Of a stretch of DNA of 8,480 bases, positions 1-5,284 are shown piece after piece. How positions within the stretch are numbered: the first letter of the stretch is position 1; every line of letters starts with the position of its first letter. Location: the NCBI GenBank assembly GCA_021791995.1, contig JAJYVN010000128.1, positions 1-8,480 on the forward strand. The letters are read 5' to 3'. Source of the stretch: Bacillota bacterium. Its GTDB lineage: Bacteria; Bacillota; Sulfobacillia; RBS10-35; JAJYVN01. A program made the translations under genes and the position numbers. A model generated the notes under the pieces. The model was given only the letters and a program-made list of their open reading frames with translations, searched no databases and was not told the origin of the DNA.

Positions 1-156
1 CCTGGTGAAACCGGCTGCTGCGAAGCAGGAACGTTCCAATAGGAAACCGGCAGTAGCCGGAAATAAAAGACTATAAGAACAGGAACGGCTCTACCAGCTC
101 GTGGGGACCGTGCGCTACGGGAGTCCTGCGACAGCACAACGGTGAAAGGGCATCGG

Positions 157-191
157 TGCGCCGTATGCCGGAGAACGGCACGTACGGTGCG
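157..191 (+). ncRNA. Group II intron domain V (catalytic hairpin)
   Basis: This is the catalytic core of the intron. The lower stem pairs 157-165 with 183-191, including a G160-U188 wobble. A two-base bulge C181-G182 follows, and the upper stem pairs 166-170 with 176-180 around a GAGAA loop. The metal-binding triad is C159-G160-C161, with C-G, G-U and C-G pairs. From memory of the family, a CGC triad rather than AGC is what the Oceanobacillus iheyensis IIC intron has, and its CCGTA/TACGG arms are shared here. The pairing is read directly from the sequence; assignment to class C is inference. Confidence 0.85.
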
Positions 192-193
192 AT

Positions 194-230
194 GGGGGGG
201 CGCTGGCGGCAACGCCGGGCCCTACCCTAC
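194..230 (+). ncRNA. Group II intron domain VI and 3' splice region
   Basis: The short hairpin 3' of domain V pairs 204-208 with 213-217 around a GCAA (GNRA) tetraloop. G198-G200 pair with C220-C222 and G195-G197 with C225-C227. A224 is left unpaired beside T223, where the branch-point adenosine of domain VI belongs, about 6-8 bases before the expected 3' splice junction. Short domain VI hairpins fit class C introns. The exact junction cannot be fixed without the uninterrupted target site. Confidence 0.7.
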
Positions 231-265
231 TACTGGACCGATCATGGAAATGAAGGTGCTCTAGG

Positions 266-490
266 TTGTCGGACGCGTGGGTGCGGCCGGCGAGCGGTAC
301 AGTGGGCGCGATGCGGAAATCGGAACCGTTGGATAGCACCGATCTGCAGCAACACGGGTTGCTCGCGTGGCCGAACGGGCAACGGGTGGAACATCGTTTG
401 CACACGCGCGGGTTGATCCTCGGGGTGTGGGTAGGGGCGCGACGGTTACTTGCGTCACGGAAGCCTTGGCGGTTTGCACCAAGGCGGTGA
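266..490 (+). CDS. Hypothetical small protein, 74 residues (doubtful)
   Basis: A TTG-initiated frame runs from just after the TAG at 262-264 to TGA at 488-490. An AAGGTG at 254-259 gives a modest ribosome-binding site about six bases from the start. Third codon positions are G/C-rich (my rough hand count is near 70%), which is compatible with coding but also with GC-rich non-coding DNA. The product is arginine-rich with a short hydrophobic stretch (GLILGVWVGA, about residues 49-58), too weak to call a membrane segment. No domain or motif is recognised. Its last codons contain the perfect hairpin at 463-485. It may be a chance frame; a small gene set in motion with the upstream interrupted gene is the alternative. 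Confidence 0.2.
   Translation: MSDAWVRPASGTVGAMRKSEPLDSTDLQQHGLLAWPNGQRVEHRLHTRGLILGVWVGARRLLASRKPWRFAPRR
463..485. repeat. Perfect 7-bp inverted repeat (hairpin)
   Basis: GCCTTGG at 463-469 and CCAAGGC at 479-485 are perfect complements around a 9-base loop. No T-run follows on the plus strand, so it is not a standard terminator. It sits just before a strong Shine-Dalgarno (491-498) and could mask or expose it only indirectly. It may be chance. Confidence 0.4.
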
Positions 491-745
491 AGGAGGGGCG
501 ATCCCGATGCAGGGCTTGGAGGGGTTGCACGGCGAACCGCGTTCGGGACGGCTCCCGTCTTCAGTGTTGCTCAGCCATACAAAACCATTGCCTTGGCGTG
601 TGATACCCTGGCGAGCCACGGGGACACCGACGTGCCGTTATGGAGGTGTGATCTGCTGCCACCCCTCCCGGACGTTGCGGTTACCCCAGGGATGGGCCCC
701 GGCATGTCGGTCGGTGCCGCGATTGCCGAGCGATACCCAAGGGGG

Positions 746-789
746 GACCACGTCGTGGTCGGTCGGACATATGGTGGATGGACCATCCA
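746..789. repeat. Two adjacent 15-bp palindromes, possible operator pair
   Basis: GACCACG-T-CGTGGTC (746-760) and TGGATGG-A-CCATCCA (775-789) are each perfect 7-bp inverted repeats with a single central base. Their centres are 29 bp apart, close to three helical turns. The two palindromes differ in sequence, so they are not two copies of one site. They lie about 130-170 bp upstream of the DUF981 gene. A protein-binding role is inference only, and they fall in a stretch whose coding status is unclear. Confidence 0.3.
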
Positions 790-916
790 GCCCATGGAGC
801 GACCCCAATGCGATACCCGACTTCGCGACAATGGATCGTGGTGCGCAGCGTACGCCGGATGTAAAACGATGTTGCGGTTGGACAGAAGGGTCCATCGCAA
901 ATCAGGTTCCTGGGGG

Positions 917-1513
917 ATGGGCACGGTGTTTATCGATTTTCTGGCCGTGATGCTGGTGGGGATGGCGGTCGGTTTCGTGATTCTGGCGGATTACCTGTAC
1001 CGATCCCCGGCAGCGGATACACGGGCTCCCTGGGCGGCTGGTTTCTTTGCGGCAGGGCTCCTCGGTCTTGTCACATCCCTGGATATCGTGTACACGTGGC
1101 CACTTCCCGGCAGTTTCAACATTGCGTATGGTGAGCCTGCCCTGTACCTGAGCATTACCTTCCTGGCGGCCGCGATTACCTTGGCGATGAAGTGGGAGCC
1201 GCTGATTCCGGCCCTTTTCGGTGCGTTCGGTGGCGTGATCGCGATCGTGGTGGGCATTCGGATCGATAACCTCGCCATGGGTTCCGCGCCGTTTCTGACG
1301 ATGCTTGCCTTCGTCGCTGCGGGCATTGGTGGTATCCTCACGCTTCCGGCGATCCAGTTCCGTGACCACCGCTGGATTGCGATTGTGGCAGCGCTCTTGC
1401 TCATTGCGTCGGCGGTGCTGTTCCTGCTCATGGGCTACGAGGCATACTGGGCGCACTTGGCGGATTTTGCGAAGTGGGTGCCGGCGACGATGGCGGCTGC
1501 AGGGAAGTCCTGA
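917..1513 (+). CDS. DUF981-type integral membrane protein
   Basis: The product has 198 residues with six predicted membrane helices, at about residues 5-26, 39-60, 74-91, 95-115, 124-143 and 154-174. The N-terminus (FIDFLAVMLVGMAVGF) and the block WPLPGSFNIAYGEP at about residues 61-74 match what I recall of the DUF981 family, found mainly in acidophilic and thermophilic bacteria and archaea. That match is from memory, not a search. Function is unknown. There is no signal peptide beyond helix 1. The ATG at 917 is used; the GTG at 926 is equally possible, because the G-run at 912-916 is well spaced from it and too close to the ATG. The frame stays open far upstream, but that part is hydrophilic and unlike the family. 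The gene stands alone and ends at a strong terminator shared with the convergent transporter gene. Confidence 0.85.
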   Translation: MGTVFIDFLAVMLVGMAVGFVILADYLYRSPAADTRAPWAAGFFAAGLLGLVTSLDIVYTWPLPGSFNIAYGEPALYLSITFLAAAITLAMKWEPLIPALFGAFGGVIAIVVGIRIDNLAMGSAPFLTMLAFVAAGIGGILTLPAIQFRDHRWIAIVAALLLIASAVLFLLMGYEAYWAHLADFAKWVPATMAAAGKS

Positions 1514-1526
1514 TCACCGAAGTGCC

Positions 1527-1560
1527 AAAGGCCCACCCCCGGAGAGGGGTGGGCCTTTTT
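1527..1560 (+). terminator. Rho-independent terminator between convergent genes
   Basis: AAAGGCCCACCCC (1527-1539) pairs with GGGGTGGGCCTTT (1546-1558) around a CGGAGA loop, followed directly by a T-run to 1560. It lies 13 bases after the DUF981 stop. On the minus strand the stem is followed only by a short TTT, so it may stop the exporter transcript less efficiently. The T-run touches the exporter's stop codon (1559-1561), so the two genes share the element. Confidence 0.92.
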
Positions 1561-2875
1561 ATGCTGTTTTTGCGGCACGGGTTCGGGCGACAGGGCGCAC
1601 GTTGGGCACCAGGAAGTAGATGACCGTGGCCAAGGCGGAGATGACGGCGACCGCGCCGAACATCCCCTGAAAGGAGTGCCATCGGGAGGCAACGGTCAGG
1701 AGGATGGGGCCAGCCGCAAGGCCTGCGGATCGAAAGACGGCGACCAGCGACAGGGCCTCGGCGGATTGGTCATCTCGATAGAGCGCGAGTGCCAACCGAT
1801 TCAGTGGTGCGCCCATGGTGAACGCGACGGCGAGTCCGAACGCGACCATGGCCAGGATGAAGACCGCGAGCGATAGGTGGGGCAGACCGAGCAGGATGCC
1901 GCCGATGACGCCTGCCGCGAGGCCAGTCTGCAGGACGATGCGGGGGCCGACACGGTCGACCAGCAAGCCTCCAACACCCGCGAGAATGGCCCCGGAGAAT
2001 GCAGCCGGCATCAGGGCTAGACCGGAACCGAAGACGGAGAAGTGGAGCACCTGCTGGGCGAGTGTCGGGACGAAGACGGATGCCGACATGTCGATGCCGA
2101 TGCCGACGGCGCCGACCATGAGGGCGATTCCAGAAAGCCGACGCAGTGGAACGGGATCGATGAAGGGGATGGCCGTTTGATGCTGGCGGAGGACGAAGGC
2201 CGCGACCAAGAGAACGCTGCAGACGGCAGCCAGGTCTCGGGTGGTGCCGCTCGTGGCCAGGACCAACAGCACCGCGGCAAGGGCGGCCGCAAAGGCCAGT
2301 CCACCAATCCAATCGGGAAGGGCGCGAAACGTGGTCTCGGAGGCGGGAGCCCGGTGGGTCAGGGCCAGTGCGACGGCGACAAACGGGAGGTTGGCCAGGA
2401 AGATGAACGGCCAGCCAATGTATTGACCGATGGCACCGCCGAGGTTCGGCCCGATAATGCTTGCCAGTCCGAAGGCAGCCCCGAAGATGCCTAAGGCGAC
2501 ACCCCGGCGCTCAAGCGGAAACTGCCGAATGCCTTCCGCCTGGGCGTTCGGGTAGACGGCGCCCGCCCCCGCGCCCTGGATGGCACGCGCTACGAGGAAG
2601 AACCAAAAGGTCTGGGAGGCAGCGGCCAAAATGGAGGCGAGGCCGAAGGCAACGAGTCCGAACGTGAAAAGGCGGCGATGTCCAAAGCGATCCCCGGCGG
2701 GGCCGGCGAGGACGGTCGAGCCAACATAGGTGATGCTGTAGACCGTGATGGTCCAGGCGGTCCAGGCGAGTGTGATGTGGAAGCTGCGGGCGATGAGTGG
2801 TAGGGCTGGGCCAAGCACGTTGATGTCGAGGGCGCCGACGAATACACCCACCAGATAGACTGTGAGAACGCGCAT
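1559..2875 (-). CDS. MFS drug/metabolite exporter, DHA2 (EmrB/QacA) type
   Basis: This 438-residue proton-driven efflux permease of the inner membrane has about 14 helices by eye, the count of the DHA2 subfamily (slightly shorter than the usual 450-500). Helix 1 carries ALDINVLGPALP (residues 15-26), the DHA counterpart of the LDxTIVNVALP motif. The loop after helix 2 has the MFS motif A, GDRFGHRR (61-68). Motif-C-like GPNLGGAIG lies at 142-150, followed by GWPFIFLANLP, the WRWIFLINVP-like DHA2 signature. Substrate cannot be told; drugs, organic acids or metabolites are all possible. It is transcribed away from hpt, and no regulator gene is adjacent. The ATG at 2875 lacks a close ribosome-binding site; GGGAGG lies about 20 bases upstream, nearer an in-frame CTG, so the true start could be a few codons earlier. 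Confidence 0.9.
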   Translation of the reverse strand: MRVLTVYLVGVFVGALDINVLGPALPLIARSFHITLAWTAWTITVYSITYVGSTVLAGPAGDRFGHRRLFTFGLVAFGLASILAAASQTFWFFLVARAIQGAGAGAVYPNAQAEGIRQFPLERRGVALGIFGAAFGLASIIGPNLGGAIGQYIGWPFIFLANLPFVAVALALTHRAPASETTFRALPDWIGGLAFAAALAAVLLVLATSGTTRDLAAVCSVLLVAAFVLRQHQTAIPFIDPVPLRRLSGIALMVGAVGIGIDMSASVFVPTLAQQVLHFSVFGSGLALMPAAFSGAILAGVGGLLVDRVGPRIVLQTGLAAGVIGGILLGLPHLSLAVFILAMVAFGLAVAFTMGAPLNRLALALYRDDQSAEALSLVAVFRSAGLAAGPILLTVASRWHSFQGMFGAVAVISALATVIYFLVPNVRPVARTRAAKTA

Positions 2876-2973
2876 GTCGGGTTTCAGCGCCTGTCCCTCC
2901 CAGGGGGATCAAACGGGGTTAGGGTATCACAAGGCGTACGGAGCGACTATGCCATCGAGGAGCGGCTGTACGG

Positions 2974-2979
2974 TATGAT
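2974..2979 (+). promoter_or_regulatory. Candidate -10 element for hpt-guaA
   Basis: TATGAT differs from TATAAT at one base and would start transcription near 2986, about 24 bases before hpt. No good -35 is seen 16-18 bp upstream (GCCATC region). The same TATGATG heptamer forms the candidate -10 upstream of purE, which adds slight support. The 134-bp gap 2876-3009 must also hold the divergent exporter promoter; I could not place that one. Confidence 0.4.
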
Positions 2980-2998
2980 GTCGTTTGGTGCGGTACAA

Positions 2999-3004
2999 GG
3001 GGGG
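2999..3004 (+). promoter_or_regulatory. Ribosome-binding site of hpt (G-run)
   Basis: GGGGGG lies 5 bases before GTG 3010 and 8 bases before a second in-frame GTG at 3013. It supports a start at one of these two codons and makes the next valine the alternative. It is an all-G Shine-Dalgarno rather than GGAGG, as in several genes here. Confidence 0.6.
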
Positions 3005-3009
3005 CTCGC

Positions 3010-3555
3010 GTGGTGCATCCGGATATCGAAGAGGTCCTCGTGACGCCACAGGCCATTGCGACGCGCGTCCATGAACTCGCTTTGCAGGTGGCCTCGCGGA
3101 TGGGCCCCGGTCCGCTCCACCTTATTGGTGTGCTGAAGGGTGCCGTGCCGTTTCTCGCGGATCTGGCCCGTGCTCTGCCGCTCGAGGAGGTGACCATCGA
3201 CTTCATCTCTGTGTCGAGCTACGCTGACTCCGCCGAGAGTTCCGGTAGGTTGCGACTGCGCAAGGACCTCGATGACCCCGTCCTTGGGCGAAGGGTGCTT
3301 GTCGTGGAGGACATCATCGACACAGGCCACACGCTATCTCTTTTGCGGGCAGAGATCGCGGCGCGGGAACCGGCGCAGCTTGCGGTGGCAGCACTTTTGG
3401 ATAAGCCCGCGCGGCGGCGTGTGCCGGTGGATGTCGAATTCGTTGGCTTTACCATGGACGATCGCTTTCTGGTGGGGTACGGCCTGGATTTTGCGGGCCG
3501 GTACCGCCACCTTCCATATGTCGGTGCGCTTCGAGACCGATTCATCCGGGGGTAA
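3010..3555 (+). CDS. hpt: Hypoxanthine(-guanine) phosphoribosyltransferase
   Basis: This cytoplasmic salvage enzyme joins hypoxanthine or guanine to PRPP, giving IMP or GMP. At 181 residues it has normal bacterial length. The PRPP-binding loop VLVVEDIIDTGHTL is at residues 96-109, with the acidic pair E100-D101. The cis-peptide motif LKGA is at 42-45, the mobile loop SSYADSAESSG at 69-79, and the base-contacting DKPARR at 131-136. The C-terminal hood VGYGLDFAGRYRHLPYVG (155-172) is typical of HPRT. All key elements are present. GTG 3010 is chosen because of the G-run 5 bases upstream. guaA begins six bases after the stop, so the two are surely co-transcribed: salvage of guanine or hypoxanthine coupled to GMP supply. 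In many Firmicutes hpt lies instead beside tilS and ftsH, so this position is somewhat unusual. Confidence 0.96.
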   Translation: MVHPDIEEVLVTPQAIATRVHELALQVASRMGPGPLHLIGVLKGAVPFLADLARALPLEEVTIDFISVSSYADSAESSGRLRLRKDLDDPVLGRRVLVVEDIIDTGHTLSLLRAEIAAREPAQLAVAALLDKPARRRVPVDVEFVGFTMDDRFLVGYGLDFAGRYRHLPYVGALRDRFIRG

Positions 3556-3561
3556 TGCGGT

Positions 3562-5094
3562 GTGACTGCCTTGGAGCGCGTAGCGATTCTGGATTTTGGG
3601 GCGCAGTATACGCAGTTGATTGCTCGGGCCGTGCGAGAGTGCGGTGTGTATTGCGAGATTCTTCCGGGTGATGCGCGGGCCTCGAAGGTGGCAGAGTATG
3701 GGGCCGTCATTTTAAGCGGCGGACCGGCCAGCGTGTATGATGCGGGTGCGCCCCGCGTGGATCCCGAGCTCTTCGGTGCGGGTCTGCCACTTTTCGGCAT
3801 CTGCTACGGGCACCAACTGTTGGCGATGACGTTGGGGGGCCGCGTCGAACGATCTGCCCACAAGGAGTATGGGCAGGCGGAGATGCGCGTTCTTTCCTCG
3901 AACGGATTGTTCGATGGTCTCCCGGAGCAGATGGCGGTCTGGATGAGCCACGGCGATCGTGTCGTGGATGTGCCGACTGGCTTTGCTGTGCTTGCCTCGA
4001 CTCCGGGGACGCCCGTCGCCGCGATGGCTGATGCCACGCGGCGGATTTTTGGCGTGCAGTTCCATCCCGAGGTGGCGCACACCCCGCTTGGTCGGCAGGT
4101 GCTGGAGAACTTCCTTCGCAGAATCGCGGGCCTCCATGGTACCTGGAGCATGGCCCGCTATCGCGAACAGGTCGAGCCGGCGATCGCGGAGCAGGTAGGG
4201 CAGGGGAGGGCGGTTGTCGCGCTCTCAGGCGGCGTCGACAGCGCCGTTGCTACAGCCCTCGTCCACGGCGTGATCGGTGATCGACTGACGGCTATTTATG
4301 TGGATAACGGGCTCCAGCGTCAGGGCGAGGTAGCCGAGGTGTCGCAGGCCTTCCGCTCTGCTTTCCCCGGTTTACACCTGGTCGTGGTGGACGCGGCGCA
4401 ACGCTTCCTGCATCGCCTGGTTCGTGTGACCGAACCGGAGAGCAAACGGCGCGTGATTGGAGCCGAGTTCATCGACGTCTTTGAAGAGGAGGCATCCCGC
4501 CTCGGGCCGATCGACTTCCTTGTGCAGGGGACCATCTACCCGGATGTGGTCGAGAGCGGTGTGGGGAAGGCGGCTACCATCAAGTCGCACCACAATGTGG
4601 GCGGACTGCCTGAGCGCATGCGCCTCCAATTGGTGGAGCCGTTGCGTCCCCTTTTCAAGGATGAGGTCCGCCGTCTGGGAGAAGATCTCGGCCTGCCTGC
4701 GTCGCTTGTGTGGCGGCAACCGTTCCCAGGACCGGGGCTAGCGATTCGCGTCCTAGGGGAAGTGACGCCCGAACGGCTGGAGCTCCTACGCGCTGCCGAT
4801 GCGATTGTGCGGGAGGAGTTGGGCCCACACGGCCTCGGCCGAGAGATCTGGCAGGCCTTCGCGGTGCTCGGTGGTTCGCGGAGTGTTGGGGTGATGGGGG
4901 ATGCTCGGACATACGGGGAGCTCGTGGCCGTGCGGGCCGTGTCGAGTCGCGATGGCATGACGGCGGACTGGTCACGCCTGCCGCACGAGCTGCTCGCTCG
5001 GATCAGTCAACGACTCTGCAACGAGGTGCCGGGTGTCAATCGGGTGGTTTATGACATTACAAGCAAGCCTCCCGCCACGATCGAGTGGGAATAG
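3562..5094 (+). CDS. guaA: GMP synthase (glutamine-hydrolysing)
   Basis: GuaA converts XMP to GMP using ATP and ammonia from glutamine, the last step of guanine nucleotide synthesis. The 510 residues hold the whole enzyme. The class I glutamine amidotransferase domain (about 1-190) has the nucleophile Cys81 in FGICYGHQ and the His168/Glu170 pair in VQFHPEV. The ATP pyrophosphatase domain follows, with the P-loop SGGVDS at 222-227 and the YVDNG motif near 246-250. The C-terminal dimerisation domain ends in the family-typical PPATIEWE. No key residue is missing. GTG 3562 lies nine bases after GGGGG (3548-3552), which overlaps the end of hpt, so translation is probably coupled. The stop codon overlaps a PurBox-like sequence at 5093-5105 that starts the gap before the de novo pur operon. 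guaB, which supplies XMP, is not in the window. Confidence 0.98.
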   Translation: MTALERVAILDFGAQYTQLIARAVRECGVYCEILPGDARASKVAEYGAVILSGGPASVYDAGAPRVDPELFGAGLPLFGICYGHQLLAMTLGGRVERSAHKEYGQAEMRVLSSNGLFDGLPEQMAVWMSHGDRVVDVPTGFAVLASTPGTPVAAMADATRRIFGVQFHPEVAHTPLGRQVLENFLRRIAGLHGTWSMARYREQVEPAIAEQVGQGRAVVALSGGVDSAVATALVHGVIGDRLTAIYVDNGLQRQGEVAEVSQAFRSAFPGLHLVVVDAAQRFLHRLVRVTEPESKRRVIGAEFIDVFEEEASRLGPIDFLVQGTIYPDVVESGVGKAATIKSHHNVGGLPERMRLQLVEPLRPLFKDEVRRLGEDLGLPASLVWRQPFPGPGLAIRVLGEVTPERLELLRAADAIVREELGPHGLGREIWQAFAVLGGSRSVGVMGDARTYGELVAVRAVSSRDGMTADWSRLPHELLARISQRLCNEVPGVNRVVYDITSKPPATIEWE

Positions 5095-5160
5095 ATCCGA
5101 ACGATGGGGGCAGTATGTCAGGTTTTGTTTGAACTAGTACGAACGATCGACCACATTCGT
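5093..5160 (+). promoter_or_regulatory. PurBox-like CGAA repeats upstream of purE (candidate PurR sites)
   Basis: Bacillus PurR represses pur genes through PurBoxes with consensus AWWWCCGAACWWT around a central CGAA. The sequence at 5093-5105 (AGATCCGAACGAT) agrees at 11 of 13 positions. A second at 5135-5147 (TAGTACGAACGAT) agrees at 9, repeating CGAACGAT exactly 42 bp downstream. An opposed TTCGT at 5156-5160 makes an inverted pair ACGAA-N12-TTCGT with the second box. They lie upstream of the candidate -10 at 5183, as PurBoxes do. The arm spacing differs from what I remember for B. subtilis (about 16-17), and no purR gene is in view, so this is a hypothesis. I see no purine riboswitch aptamer here. 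Confidence 0.4.
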
Positions 5161-5179
5161 GGCTGGATGCCATGGCTTC

Positions 5180-5188
5180 TGCTATGAT
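5180..5188 (+). promoter_or_regulatory. Candidate extended -10 promoter of the pur operon
   Basis: TGCTATGAT is an extended -10 (TGn plus TATGAT, one mismatch to TATAAT). No clear -35 is seen at 16-18 bp, which extended -10 promoters can lack. Transcription would begin near 5195, leaving a leader of about 90 bases before purE. The 8-bp palindrome GCCATGGC (5169-5176) lies just upstream, and the PurBox-like repeats end 20 bp upstream. Confidence 0.45.
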
Positions 5189-5226
5189 GGCCGCGTCGGG
5201 GATCCGGGCGGGTCGCCACCGAATGC

Positions 5227-5239
5227 GTCTCTAGGAGAC
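5227..5239 (+). repeat. Small hairpin in the purE leader
   Basis: GTCTC (5227-5231) and GAGAC (5235-5239) form a 5-bp stem with a TAG loop in the presumed 5' leader. It is too short to be a terminator and no T-run follows. No known riboswitch core is recognised around it; a role in leader control is speculative. Confidence 0.25.
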
Positions 5240-5270
5240 AAGGGCTTTGCGTCGTGCGGTGTAACGTTGA

Positions 5271-5276
5271 GGGGGG
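5271..5276 (+). promoter_or_regulatory. Ribosome-binding site that decides the purE start
   Basis: GGGGGG, preceded by GA, lies 8 bases before the in-frame TTG at 5285, 14 before GTG 5291 and 23 before ATG 5300. Spacing favours TTG 5285, adding five residues before the MPQVAVVMGSESD start that an ATG-only reading would give. The nearer ATG at 5278 is in another frame and only one base from the G-run. Confidence 0.5.
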
Positions 5277-5284
5277 CATGTCGA

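Larger units (their letters stand above)
1..230 (+). mobile_element. Group II intron, 3' end (class IIC-like), truncated by the window edge
   Basis: Group II introns are self-splicing RNAs that move by reverse transcription. Only the 3' part is present: a textbook domain V at 157-191 and domain VI at about 194-227, ending in the pyrimidine-rich run CCTACCCTAC typical of bacterial intron 3' ends. Upstream sequence is rich in small hairpins, for example CCGGC/GCCGG at 47-51/56-60 and the palindrome GGAACGTTCC at 28-37, as expected of intron RNA. One frame from position 2 stays open to a TAA at 74-76 and encodes a very basic tail of 24 residues. It could be the C-terminus of the intron-encoded reverse transcriptase, whose stop normally lies shortly before domain V, but no RT motif is in view. 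Domains I-III, most of IV and the 5' exon are outside the window. The 3' splice site is uncertain by a few bases (about 230-233). Confidence 0.75.
231..916. other. 686-bp stretch without a recognisable gene (downstream exon flank of the intron)
   Basis: No frame on either strand gives a protein family I recognise. Several short plus-strand frames overlap. One runs 266-490 (listed separately). A second opens at ATG 507, eight bases after a very good Shine-Dalgarno (AGGAGGGG, 491-498), and runs to 950, into the DUF981 gene. A third is open from about 593 in the DUF981 frame; its stretch at about 650-790 reads rather protein-like (PGMGPGMSVGAAIAERYP), then becomes cysteine- and arginine-rich. 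Just after the intron a frame ends at TAG 262-264 (tail TGPIMEMKVL). Switching of plausible frames could mean a decayed gene, small unknown genes or true intergenic DNA. A perfect hairpin at 463-485 and paired palindromes at 746-789 also lie here. Confidence 0.5.

Noticed and set aside
2..76. C-terminus of the intron reverse transcriptase
   Set aside because: Only 24 basic residues are visible and no RT or maturase motif is in the window, so it is mentioned under the intron but not listed as a gene.
593..916. N-terminal extension of the DUF981 protein by 108 residues
   Set aside because: The frame is open, but the extension is hydrophilic and unlike the family, whose members begin at the FIDFLAVM helix.
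507..950. 147-codon plus-strand frame with an excellent Shine-Dalgarno
   Set aside because: The initiation signal is good, but the sequence is Pro/Trp/Cys-rich with no family resemblance and it runs into the DUF981 gene in another frame. Kept as a finding, not called as a gene.
5095..5284. Purine (guanine) riboswitch before purE
   Set aside because: Many Firmicutes have one here, but I find neither the conserved aptamer core nor a terminator with a T-run in the leader.
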